A DNA stretch of 64,000 nucleotides from an uncultured Bacteroidia bacterium (GTDB lineage Bacteria > Bacteroidota > Bacteroidia > Bacteroidales > ML635J-15), in NCBI GenBank assembly GCA_902791865.1, contig CADAXK010000016.1:1-64000 (forward strand). The letters run 5' to 3'. This document shows, one piece after another, positions 46,475 to 54,268 of the stretch. Under the pieces are notes generated by a model. It worked only from the letters and a program-made list of their open reading frames with translations. It was not told where the DNA came from and searched no databases. Numbering within the stretch: position 1 is the first letter of the stretch; each line of letters starts with the position of its first letter. The translations under genes and the position numbers were made by a program.

Positions 46475-47560
46475 TTTTTGTTCTCCCGATATTTCCACAA
46501 ATGTAGGAATAGTTTTTATTCCGTATAATTTGGCGGTTATGCTTTCCAATGACTTGAAGTCGCAGAGGTTTGTTGCATTGCCTAATTTGTGGAACTTTAT
46601 TGCCTGAAGCCATTGTTCGCGGTTGGTGTCGAGGGATATGAGGATTGTTGTCCTGCCGTTGTTTTGGGCAAGGTAGTTTTGCACTTCCTTTATCGATTTC
46701 TTGTCCCACGATGCCCAGAAGCACAAGGTAATTTCTTTGCCGTTGAAGTCGGTTAGTCTTGTTATGTCACCATTTTGGTTAGGCATGGAAAAGTCTGGTG
46801 CATTGGAACCTTCAGAAAGGTTTACATATTGCCGGTTCTGTTGTTCTTGTTGCAACTCGAACCGCTTTACTTCCGACTCAAGGTAGCGCGTTTCTTCAAG
46901 GTCGGGATTGTGGGCTTTCATTTCCTCAAGTACATACTTATAGGTTTCGTAGTCGGCAGGAAGTTGCATTATCGGCGTGGTAGAAACATATTGGTGCAGA
47001 GCGAAATATATTATCGGAGACTCGTGGTTTTTCTTTATGAAGTTTGTAATGAATAGCTTGTCGCTTTGGTATAAGCTGTCGGCAATGAGGTTGCTTTTTT
47101 CGAGGCTGACCTTGTCTATTCCGAATTGCTGGCTTACCGTACTTCGCAGTTCCTCGACCTTTTGTGTGCTTTCTATCATCTTGACATTCAGTCGCTTCAA
47201 TTCTTCGCAATCTGTTGTGCCAGATATTGAATAGTCGGTTATATTGTTGTAGTCTGCCGATAATGATATTTTTTCGCCATTGGCGGCACAAATATGTATT
47301 GGTGTTGCGTTGTTCATTCGTAGCCTGTACAAATGTCGTATGCTATCGTTGTAGGTAATGGTAAATTTTCCGTTGAATCCTGCATGGGCAGTTGCAACTG
47401 TATCGATTTTCATCGGCGAAAGCTTTTCCAGTACAATGTTGCAGTTGTTGCAGTTTGAAATTTGCCCATCTATGGTGAATCCATTTTCGCGTTTGCATGA
47501 ATTGCACAACAAAACACTTATTATCAGTGCGATAATAATTTCAAATCTTGTTGTTTTCAT
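46457..47560 (-). CDS. TlpA-like thioredoxin-fold lipoprotein lacking the CxxC
   Basis: 367 residues. The signal peptide ends in LLCNSC, a plausible lipobox, so it is probably membrane-anchored in the periplasm. An N-terminal DUF4369-like beta domain (FTIDGQISNCNNCNIVLEKL..) and a helical middle precede a C-terminal AhpC/TSA-thioredoxin fold beginning SEGSNAPDFSMPNQNG. Where family members have WCxxC, the protein reads WASWDKKS: both cysteines are replaced (Asp286, Ser289). The cis-Pro (TIPT) is kept. Disulfide chemistry is therefore unlikely and a binding role more likely. It starts 4 bp after the tonB-like stop. The last five codons and the stop are octamer-array sequence. Confidence 0.85.
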   Translation of the reverse strand: MKTTRFEIIIALIISVLLCNSCKRENGFTIDGQISNCNNCNIVLEKLSPMKIDTVATAHAGFNGKFTITYNDSIRHLYRLRMNNATPIHICAANGEKISLSADYNNITDYSISGTTDCEELKRLNVKMIESTQKVEELRSTVSQQFGIDKVSLEKSNLIADSLYQSDKLFITNFIKKNHESPIIYFALHQYVSTTPIMQLPADYETYKYVLEEMKAHNPDLEETRYLESEVKRFELQQEQQNRQYVNLSEGSNAPDFSMPNQNGDITRLTDFNGKEITLCFWASWDKKSIKEVQNYLAQNNGRTTILISLDTNREQWLQAIKFHKLGNATNLCDFKSLESITAKLYGIKTIPTFVEISGEQKIETIR

Positions 47561-47564
47561 GGGA

Positions 47565-48341
47565 TTACTTCAGTTTAAATTCAACTGTGACAATTCCTGT
47601 CTGCGTACCGCTTCCTGGCTTTGCTTCGTATTTCCATTGCTTGACGGCCTTGATTGCGAAAGGTACGCATTCGCTGCATGTTGTTCCGCTAGCTGGTTCT
47701 GCTGTTTCTACGATTCCTTTTTCGTTGACAGTTATCTTGAGTTTTACTGTTCCAGTCATATTGTCCTTGTTTTCGGGCAAAACTTTGGTAACCTTGCGGT
47801 TGCCTATGCTTCCGCCGATACCGCCGGGACCAGTTCCGCTTCCGCCGCCCGAGCCAGTTCCGCCACCCCAACCAGGGTTGCCGCTGCCCGAACCGCTTCC
47901 GCTTGAGCCCGAACCGCTTCCACCTGCAAGTCCGCCAAAGTTGACACGACCTTCAGTCTTCGAGGTCGGGGTTGGTTCAGTGTTTTCTGTTGTTTCACTT
48001 TTGCTATCATTACCTGATGGGAGGGGCGCAGCATCCTCGAAGGCCTGAGATTCGACGCTGGGATTTGAGTTTGAGTTTGAATTTGAGTTTTGTGTAGAGG
48101 TATTTTGATTGCTTGTAGTTGCATTAGCGGTCGATGCTCCTGCGTTGGGATTTCCGCCGCCACCTCTGGTATCAAGTAATGTTGACTCCTCTGTAGGAGT
48201 TGAAAAGTCTAATAGTATGCATTCCTCCACTAATGGGGGATCCGGCATCTTCAGCCCGCAGAGCAAAAGGAAAAGCAGTACCGCAATAACAAATATTGCA
48301 GAACCGATAAAAGCTTCCTTATGCTGCATGAAATAGTTCAT
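47565..48341 (-). CDS. TonB-family energy transducer with Gly/Ser-rich linker
   Basis: 258 residues. One N-terminal membrane helix (about 11-29, IGSAIFVIAVLLFLLLCGL) is followed by a long Asn/Ser/Thr- then Gly-rich linker (about 55-165). The C-terminal domain has TonB-like features: VTVNEKGIV-type strand (TVKLKITVNEKGIVETAEP), then AIKAVKQWKYEAKPGSGTQTGIVTVEFKL. TonB passes proton-motive force from ExbB-ExbD to outer-membrane transporters. The linker has no Pro-Glu/Pro-Lys repeats and instead is almost entirely Gly and Ser. The ATG overlaps the exbD stop by one base (TAATG). Confidence 0.85.
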   Translation of the reverse strand: MNYFMQHKEAFIGSAIFVIAVLLFLLLCGLKMPDPPLVEECILLDFSTPTEESTLLDTRGGGGNPNAGASTANATTSNQNTSTQNSNSNSNSNPSVESQAFEDAAPLPSGNDSKSETTENTEPTPTSKTEGRVNFGGLAGGSGSGSSGSGSGSGNPGWGGGTGSGGGSGTGPGGIGGSIGNRKVTKVLPENKDNMTGTVKLKITVNEKGIVETAEPASGTTCSECVPFAIKAVKQWKYEAKPGSGTQTGIVTVEFKLK

Positions 48342-48751
48342 TATTCTCCGGGTTGCGTTGCCAATATAAGTTTGTATTCGTGTTTCTTTGCGATGTTCAT
48401 TATCTTAACCACTTCTTCCATGGGCACCGACTTGTCGACATGCAACGAAACGTATGCTTCATCACTCTTTTCTGCCATTTCCTTTACAAGTGCTGTTTCC
48501 AGATTCTCGAATGGCATTATGGTTGTGCCGACAGCGTAGGTGTAAGTGCCGTTCTGGTTGTCCTTGATTGAGACCGATGCCAACGGGCTTGCCTGTGTCT
48601 GGTTGTTGCTTGATGGAAGCAACAATTTCAGTGCGTTCGGTGCAATCATAGTTGATGTTACCATGAAGAAGATGAGCAACAGGAACACAATGTCGGTCAT
48701 TGACGACATGCTGAATTCCGAACTAATCTTATTTCTCGACCTAAGGCTCAT
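48341..48751 (-). CDS. exbD: Biopolymer transport protein ExbD/TolR
   Basis: 136 residues: a short cytoplasmic start, one membrane helix (MSSMTDIVFLLLIFFMVTSTMI) carrying the conserved proton-path Asp20, and a periplasmic domain. It forms the energising motor with ExbB and drives TonB. It starts 11 nt after exbB and overlaps tonB by one base. The length is normal. Confidence 0.95.
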   Translation of the reverse strand: MSLRSRNKISSEFSMSSMTDIVFLLLIFFMVTSTMIAPNALKLLLPSSNNQTQASPLASVSIKDNQNGTYTYAVGTTIMPFENLETALVKEMAEKSDEAYVSLHVDKSVPMEEVVKIMNIAKKHEYKLILATQPGE

Positions 48752-48762
48752 GGTTTGTCAGT

Positions 48763-49458
48763 TTATGCGGGTTCGTTCAATACATCCATAAATTCTGTTG
48801 TCTTGGATTCGAGGTCGTTTACCAAGTTGTTGACCTTTGCAACCAAGATGTTGTATGCGAAGTAGGCGATGATACCAACGAAAAGACCGCCGACTGTTGT
48901 TACAAGAGCAGTTTCGATACCTCCAGCAAGGTCTTTAATTTCGAGAGCGTTTCCAGCGGCAGCCATTGATGAGAATGACTGAACCATACCGGTTACTGTT
49001 CCGAAGAAACCGATCATTGGAGCACCACCGGCTATTGTTGCGAGAAGTGCAAGACCCTTTTCGAGCTTTGCGACTTCCTGCTTGCCGACATTTTCGATTG
49101 CAGTGTTGACATCGTTGAGAGGACGACCGATGCGTTGCAGACCTTTTTCTATCATTCTCGAAATTGGGCTGTCATTATTGCGGCAGCTGTCAATTGCATT
49201 GTCAATCTTTCCTTCCTTGATGTAATTCTTGATGTTCTGCATGAATCCGTCCTGATTCTTGCCAGCCTTTTTCACAGCCAAATACTTGTCGATAAATATG
49301 TAAATTGCAAGCACCGACAAAACTGCGAGAACAATCATTATCCATCCGCCCTGTATTGCCAAGTCCCAGTACGACTGGCTAGCAGCGCCCTTTTCAACAA
49401 CTTCTGCTGCGGTTTCGCTTGCCGCAACTGCGTTAATCGTGTCATCCAATAGCAACAT
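48763..49458 (-). CDS. exbB: MotA/TolQ/ExbB proton channel family protein
   Basis: 231 residues. An N-terminal segment precedes three membrane helices at about 37-57, 133-155 and 172-195, with the family core GLALLATIAGGAPMIGFFGTVTGMVQSF and ALVTTVGGLFVGIIAYFAYN. With ExbD it forms the inner-membrane proton channel that powers TonB. The gene is first in the exbB-exbD-tonB-thioredoxin-like operon and has a TAnnTTTG box 32 nt upstream. Confidence 0.95.
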   Translation of the reverse strand: MLLLDDTINAVAASETAAEVVEKGAASQSYWDLAIQGGWIMIVLAVLSVLAIYIFIDKYLAVKKAGKNQDGFMQNIKNYIKEGKIDNAIDSCRNNDSPISRMIEKGLQRIGRPLNDVNTAIENVGKQEVAKLEKGLALLATIAGGAPMIGFFGTVTGMVQSFSSMAAAGNALEIKDLAGGIETALVTTVGGLFVGIIAYFAYNILVAKVNNLVNDLESKTTEFMDVLNEPA

Positions 49459-49490
49459 ATTCCTTGCGTTTATTTATTTTTTATCGTTTG

Positions 49491-49498
49491 CAAAAGTA
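49491..49498 (-). promoter_or_regulatory. -7 promoter box of exbB
   Basis: Minus-strand TACTTTTG matches TAnnTTTG. No -33 TTTG at the right spacing. The rest of the gap to 49755 shows no gene or array. Confidence 0.5.
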
Positions 49499-49754
49499 TC
49501 TCCTAATTCATTACGAAACCTTTGTGAAACTGGTTTTTATCAACACTTTTGTGTTAAATTAACGAAGTGACGATTTTTTTATTGTGTTGGCGCTTAACGG
49601 ATTAGTGGTAAAATCCATTTGTTGTTTATAACATATTGATATTTATGTTGTTGATGTTGTGCGTCTTCGCATAAAAAAGGAAGGGTTTCCTAATATGTGT
49701 CTTTTGAGTTTGCTTGTACTATAGTTTTTTGTACAATCCCAGTGGTTCAGATTT

Positions 49755-50156
49755 TTATGATATATATTGTAATCCGTCAGATTGGTACTGTGCGATTTTA
49801 TTGTCGTGAGATAGAAGAGTATAACCATCAGAAATGCACAATGATACCAATGCTCGGTCAAATGGGTCGCGGTGATTGTCTTTTAATGGCAGTCGTCGGT
49901 ATTGAGTAACCGCAGATATGGGCAACTCTACAATGCCTATATTTTGCATTGCGCATATTTCGACTAAATCTTTGATTCCTAGTCCATCCAAATTAAGTTT
50001 TTTAATTGAAAGTTTGATTGCAATTTCCCACAGACTGACGGTTGATATATAAATTTCGTTATTAAGATTACATACAATCTCAAAAACATTTCTCGAGATT
50101 TTTTCAGGAGATACAGCGAGCCATATCAATATGTGCGTGTCGATTAGGTATTTCAT
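49755..50156 (-). CDS. PIN-domain toxin (VapC-like)
   Basis: 133 residues from the ATG at 50156, which overlaps the antitoxin stop as ATGA. PIN-domain ribonucleases cleave RNA with an acidic metal site. Visible residues are Asp6 (YLIDTH), Glu44 (SLWEIAIK), Asp97 and Asp100 (HRDPFDR) and Asp118 (LLSHDN). The HRDPFDR motif is typical of the Sll0205-like PIN subgroup. The active site is complete. The upstream small gene is the likely antitoxin. Confidence 0.9.
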   Translation of the reverse strand: MKYLIDTHILIWLAVSPEKISRNVFEIVCNLNNEIYISTVSLWEIAIKLSIKKLNLDGLGIKDLVEICAMQNIGIVELPISAVTQYRRLPLKDNHRDPFDRALVSLCISDGYTLLSHDNKIAQYQSDGLQYIS

Positions 50157-50365
50157 AGCGAGCATAATTCATCTTCTGTCATTTCCCAATCGTCAGCAAA
50201 TATGGCTTTGGCGCGACCCGCGAACTGTCCGAATGTGCGCTTTTGGGGTGCTTGGATGTCAAACCTTGCATTGAGATGCATAAGCGAAATGGTAAGGTTA
50301 TAAACTATTGCTTGCTGCTCGGCAGTAAGTGCATTGTATGCCTGTTTCATTGCTTCGTAACTCAT
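50153..50365 (-). CDS. Probable antitoxin partner of the PIN toxin
   Basis: 70 residues from the ATG at 50365. A longer frame starts with GTG at 50389 but that codon overlaps the -7 box. The N-terminal half is helical (MSYEAMKQAYNALTAEQQAIV). The C-terminal RTFGQFAGRAKAIFADDWEMTEDEL resembles the toxin-binding tails of DUF2281-like antitoxins. No clear DNA-binding motif was recognised. It precedes the toxin with a 4-base overlap, as expected for a toxin-antitoxin operon. Confidence 0.75.
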   Translation of the reverse strand: MSYEAMKQAYNALTAEQQAIVYNLTISLMHLNARFDIQAPQKRTFGQFAGRAKAIFADDWEMTEDELCSL

Positions 50366-50388
50366 AACTTTCGGTATATTATTTTTCA

Positions 50389-50420
50389 CAAAAGTATGCT
50401 TTTGTTATTAAATGAACAAA
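50389..50420 (-). promoter_or_regulatory. Promoter of the toxin-antitoxin operon
   Basis: Minus strand: TTTG (50417-50420), 20-nt spacer, TACTTTTG (50389-50396). This is a full consensus match about 24 nt from the chosen antitoxin ATG. Confidence 0.8.
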
Positions 50421-50505
50421 TTATTTTTAGTTGAGTGTGTACATTTTATTATTATTCCCAGAATTCATTAATGTGTTTCCTTTTTTTTATCTGCATTTAA
50501 AGTAA

Positions 50506-50538
50506 TTTGTTTTGAAGTCATAAATTGTCTTAATTTTG
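50506..50538 (+). promoter_or_regulatory. Promoter of the LTA-synthase-like gene
   Basis: TTTG (50506-50509), 21-nt spacer, TAATTTTG (50531-50538). Leader of about 75 nt to ATG 50619. Confidence 0.75.
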
Positions 50539-50618
50539 TGCCTTGAAATTTTCAATATTCGGCAAAATAATGGTAATGCTTTGCAACTATTATAAGATTG
50601 TTTAGATAATTGTCCCCG

Positions 50619-52436
50619 ATGAAAAACTTTAGGCGTGGCATATTATTTATTGTGTATCTGTTGTTTTGGCTGATTGCCTTTGAACTGATGCGCGTATTTT
50701 TTATGCTATTCAACCTTGCGAATGGTTTTTCGTGTTCTGTACCCGAGTTTTTCAGCGCCATGTTGCATGGATTGCGCATGGATTTGTCGGCGATTGCTTA
50801 TATAGGTATATTTCTTGTGCCGTTTTTCATTCTTTTTTCGTTTGTAAAGTCGCAGAAAGCTTTCAATGTGTTCATGGGCGTGCTTACTGGCTTGATGTTG
50901 TGCGCGATATCTCTGATTGCGGTTGGCGATGCAGAGGTTTATCGCTCGTGGCAATTCAGGATAGATGCATCGGTGCTGCAATATTTTAGCAATCCGGAAC
51001 TAGTCTTTGCATCAACGCCAATATTGAGGATTGTGATTTTGTTGGTTGTAGCGATATTGATTACAGTTGGACTTTTCTTTTTGTATAGGCTGTTCACGCG
51101 AAAATTGTATGAAAGTTTGATTCCCGAAAAGTTATATTCATTGTTGTTCATTGCTGTCGCAGGTCTTTTGGTGATACTAGCACGAGGAGGAGTCGGTACG
51201 GCGCCAATAAATGTTGGGACTGTATATTTTTGCGACAATTCATTTGCAAACCATTCGGCAATAAATGTTTACTGGAATTTCGGAAGTTATTTCTTTGCTA
51301 GCGATGCTGATTTTGAGAAATACATGTATTACGATGAAGCTTTTGATATTCCATCGGATACAACTGCCAATCCGTTTAATGGAAAGAAGATTTTGCGAGA
51401 AAAGCCAGAGCAGATTGTCTTTGTGCTTCTCGAAAGCTTCACATGGACGGCAATGTGCTACGACAATCCAGCAGAAAGTGTTACTCCAAAGTTGGTTTCG
51501 TGGCGCGACAAGGGTATTTTCTTCAGCAACTGTTATGCATCGGGCGACAGAAGTGTTCGCGGAATAGCGTCAATTTTCAGCGGAACGCCATCGTTACCCG
51601 ACTATTCGGTGATTAAGTTCCCTGAAAAGTCGCAACAGATGCCATCGCTTTTGCTCAAGCTTGCAGATAATGGTTACAATGATTTTTCGTTCTATTACGG
51701 CGGTGATGCCAATTTTGCAAACATGAACTCGTATTTCCGCCAGAATGGGGTGGAGGTTGTTTCGCAAAAAAACTTGCATCTTGATTGCCGAAAAGCTTCG
51801 TGGGGTTACGATGACGAGTGTATGTTTGATGAATTTTTCTCCCATGTCCAGAATGTGGGCGCAGGTTCGGTTTCAATACTTTTCACGCTTAATAGCCATG
51901 AGCCATTTGATGCGCCGGTGTCGCCGTATGGTACCGATGATGAACTTTCGCGGAGCATGAACGCCTATTATTATACAGATTCATGCCTGAATGTTTTTCT
52001 GGAGAACATGCAGCAGTCGCCAGTATGGGACAAGACGCTTGTGATATTGGTGTCGGATCATGGACGGTTGTTCCGTTCGCAGAATTGGCAGAGTTTGGAC
52101 AAGAGCCACATTGTGATGCAATGGTTGGGCGGCGCGCTCAATGAGTCGTTTGTTTGTGATTTGCCATGCGACCAGGCTGATATTTCGGCGACATTGCTTT
52201 CCGCTTTAGGCGTTGAGCATGCCGAATTTCCGTTTAGCGAGAATATTTTTGGCAATCATTGCCCGACAGCATTTTCTACATTTGGTCGTGGATTTTCATT
52301 TATTAATGCAGATGAGAGCGTATGGTATTCAGGCGATTCAGATGCTTTTTATCCTGAAAATATCTCGGATGGGTGCAAACGCATAACTAAATCATATTGC
52401 CAGAAAGTGGCTGAGTACTACGCAGGACAGAAGTGA
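50619..52436 (+). CDS. Membrane sulfatase-fold enzyme (LTA synthase/phosphoethanolamine transferase-like)
   Basis: 605 residues from ATG 50619; a TTG nine bases upstream opens a longer frame. About five membrane helices fill residues 1-200, followed by a periplasmic alkaline-phosphatase-superfamily domain. Metal- and phosphate-site landmarks are FVLLESFT (Glu), CYASGDRSVRGIASIFSG (the nucleophile, Ser or Thr in relatives) and LVSDHG (Asp-His). Relatives transfer glycerophosphate or phosphoethanolamine to lipids or glycans. As a Gram-negative this organism has no lipoteichoic acid, so a head-group transfer to lipid A, glycan or lipoprotein is more likely. That is inference. It is convergent with the ROK gene. 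Confidence 0.88.
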   Translation: MKNFRRGILFIVYLLFWLIAFELMRVFFMLFNLANGFSCSVPEFFSAMLHGLRMDLSAIAYIGIFLVPFFILFSFVKSQKAFNVFMGVLTGLMLCAISLIAVGDAEVYRSWQFRIDASVLQYFSNPELVFASTPILRIVILLVVAILITVGLFFLYRLFTRKLYESLIPEKLYSLLFIAVAGLLVILARGGVGTAPINVGTVYFCDNSFANHSAINVYWNFGSYFFASDADFEKYMYYDEAFDIPSDTTANPFNGKKILREKPEQIVFVLLESFTWTAMCYDNPAESVTPKLVSWRDKGIFFSNCYASGDRSVRGIASIFSGTPSLPDYSVIKFPEKSQQMPSLLLKLADNGYNDFSFYYGGDANFANMNSYFRQNGVEVVSQKNLHLDCRKASWGYDDECMFDEFFSHVQNVGAGSVSILFTLNSHEPFDAPVSPYGTDDELSRSMNAYYYTDSCLNVFLENMQQSPVWDKTLVILVSDHGRLFRSQNWQSLDKSHIVMQWLGGALNESFVCDLPCDQADISATLLSALGVEHAEFPFSENIFGNHCPTAFSTFGRGFSFINADESVWYSGDSDAFYPENISDGCKRITKSYCQKVAEYYAGQK

Positions 52437-52469
52437 AAATCGGCGCAATATTGCGCCGATTTTCACTTC
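52430..52469. terminator. Perfect 40-bp palindrome terminator shared by two convergent genes
   Basis: The two 20-base halves are exact reverse complements with centre GCAATATTGC. The palindrome contains the last sense codon (AAG) and the stop (TGA) of both genes in mirror image: the LTA-synthase-like gene on plus and the ROK gene on minus. The stem has a G/C core and T4 runs in both directions. Confidence 0.9.
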
Positions 52470-53527
52470 AGCATTTCCTTCGCATAGTGGTATGCACCTA
52501 TATTAATCATCATGCTGGTGTCGAATGAAGAAAACAGGTAACCGCACTTTGGCGTTGATGAGTATTCGACTGTCTTGTCGGAAAATGGAACTTTTATCGT
52601 CTTGCTTTCCGATCTTACGAATTCCGATAGTTGGTTTTTGTCGTTAAGACAGTATACATTCTGGGTGATGCGCGATATTGTGGCGTAGTTGTGCTTTAGT
52701 TCTTTTTCGACGCCAGGAATAATAAGATCCTTGGCTTTCGAAACGCCACCGCCTATTACAACAATTCCGTCGAAAATTGTAAGCATGTTTGCTATGGCGT
52801 CGCCCAGACATTCGCCCATGTGGAAATATGCCTTTTTTGCAGCCATCATATCTCCTTTTTCGACACCTTTCCCAATGTAGTATATTTCGCGAGGCATTGG
52901 CGTTTCATCGAATGGGATATTGGCATATTCTGCGTAAAATCTTCGTAGCGAGCGTATCGCAATAAGTTCTTCGCAACTGCGTGAGGTGTCAAGACGGTTG
53001 GACATTTTCCATATTTCACAAGCCGTAACATTGTCGCCACCTATGAGCATCTTGTCGTGTACGAAACCGCCGCCGAAGCCCGAACCTATTGTAAGACCGA
53101 CGACATTCCTATATTTTTTCGGGTTGCCAGCTTTCTGAAGTTCAGCATTTATGAGTGGCAACGAACCAGCAAGCGATTCTCCGTATGCATACAGGTCGCC
53201 ATCGTTGTTGATGAAAACTGGCACCTTGAAAATTTCCTCGAGCATAGCCTTCAGTGGAACACCACCGCGGAACCCTTTCAGGTTTTCGGTGTCACCGATA
53301 ATGCCCTGACGGTAGTCGGCAGGACCGGGGAATGCAAAGCTTATGGCATCTATAGGTCCATCAGCAAGTTCTTGCTGTTGCTTGAAACCATCAATCATAC
53401 CTTTTAGGCATAAGTCCAAATCGTGGCTGTTGGATGGGATTTTATTTGTTTCACCAATGAACTTTCCGTCCTTTATTGTTGAAAATGCGAATTTGCTTCC
53501 GCCAGCATCAAGTGTCAGTACAATCAT
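52463..53527 (-). CDS. ROK-family sugar kinase
   Basis: 354 residues. The N-terminal phosphate-binding loop LDAGGSKFAF (6-15) and FAFPGPADYRQGII, the catalytic-region NNDGDLYAYGE (Asp) and GLTIGSGFGGGFV identify a ROK kinase. ROK kinases phosphorylate glucose, N-acetylglucosamine, N-acetylmannosamine or allose. The usual ROK zinc-binding Cys motif near the middle (CxCGxxGC) is not visible, and the substrate cannot be assigned. The protein lacks a DNA-binding domain, so it is an enzyme rather than a repressor. It is monocistronic, with a full promoter. Confidence 0.88.
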   Translation of the reverse strand: MIVLTLDAGGSKFAFSTIKDGKFIGETNKIPSNSHDLDLCLKGMIDGFKQQQELADGPIDAISFAFPGPADYRQGIIGDTENLKGFRGGVPLKAMLEEIFKVPVFINNDGDLYAYGESLAGSLPLINAELQKAGNPKKYRNVVGLTIGSGFGGGFVHDKMLIGGDNVTACEIWKMSNRLDTSRSCEELIAIRSLRRFYAEYANIPFDETPMPREIYYIGKGVEKGDMMAAKKAYFHMGECLGDAIANMLTIFDGIVVIGGGVSKAKDLIIPGVEKELKHNYATISRITQNVYCLNDKNQLSEFVRSESKTIKVPFSDKTVEYSSTPKCGYLFSSFDTSMMINIGAYHYAKEMLK

Positions 53528-53554
53528 GATCGTGCCGTTTTAAATTAGACAATA

Positions 53555-53586
53555 CAAAAGTAGTTTTTTGCCTTGAAATGAGCAAA
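53555..53586 (-). promoter_or_regulatory. Promoter of the ROK kinase gene
   Basis: Minus strand: TTTG (53583-53586), 20-nt spacer, TACTTTTG (53555-53562), a full consensus match 28 nt from the ATG. Confidence 0.85.
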
Positions 53587-53602
53587 ATTTTGTTGCGAAA
53601 TC

Positions 53603-54121
53603 CTATTCGTTGAAAAAAAGTGTGAAAGTTTCTGCATCGAATCCTTGTATGCGACTGGTTAGCAGTGAGTTTATCTTTTCTAATGCTTTGCTTCTTTCAA
53701 TTTCAACTGCTATGTACGTGGTGTATCTGCCATTTGTCTCGCTATATTTTTCACAAGTTGGCGACAGGTCTTTTAGAAGCGTTTCAACTGCATCGTTGGC
53801 AACTGTTTCAAAGGTTTTATTGTCGGTATTTTTGTGTTCTGATGAATATTTGGCTCCTGCCGATTTTGTTTTGTCAATAATCTTTTGTGCTAATTGTGTT
53901 CTTGTTTGGTTGATGGCTTTGTCTCGTGATAGGCTTATGCTGCTGGATGTCGCACTTGCGCAGGCACGGAAGAAAGCCTTGTCGGATTCTCCGTATTCGG
54001 AACATGGCGTTATTACTTCAGTATTTGCTATGTCGCTTGTAGTCATGCTCTTGTTGCTGTTGCACGATGAGAACGCAAGCAGACTGATTATTAAAAGCGA
54101 TATGTAGAGCGACAATTTCAT
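53603..54121 (-). CDS. LPP20-like lipoprotein
   Basis: 172 residues. A signal peptide (MKLSLYISLLIISLLAFSSC) ends in lipobox FSSC with Cys20. The mature domain has the pattern of the LPP20 family: ACASATSSSISLSRDKAINQTRTQLAQKI, where small residues and a conserved A/R pattern surround the helix, then YTTYIAVEIERSKALEKI. Function is unknown; it probably faces the periplasm or the cell surface. A CAAATTTA motif 5 nt upstream looks like a -7 box but is too close to the start codon to be used. Confidence 0.75.
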   Translation of the reverse strand: MKLSLYISLLIISLLAFSSCNSNKSMTTSDIANTEVITPCSEYGESDKAFFRACASATSSSISLSRDKAINQTRTQLAQKIIDKTKSAGAKYSSEHKNTDNKTFETVANDAVETLLKDLSPTCEKYSETNGRYTTYIAVEIERSKALEKINSLLTSRIQGFDAETFTLFFNE

Positions 54122-54268
54122 AATGCAAATTTATAAAAAGATTTTAATTCGTTGTGGTAGAGCGTTGGGCTTCTTTGGGTTTCAACTTTGAATTGTTGAT
54201 ATTTTGTTTGCAATGGCGAATTGTGGTACATGTTGCATATTTACTTTTACAATCCTAAAAACTGCGAG

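Noticed and set aside
49499..49754. Possible small gene or RNA between exbB and the toxin gene
   Set aside because: No frame with protein-like pattern, no stable hairpin with T-run and no array; nothing could be supported.
54126..54133. TAAATTTG box on the minus strand before the LPP20-like gene
   Set aside because: Only 5 nt from the start codon; a transcript from it would start inside the gene.
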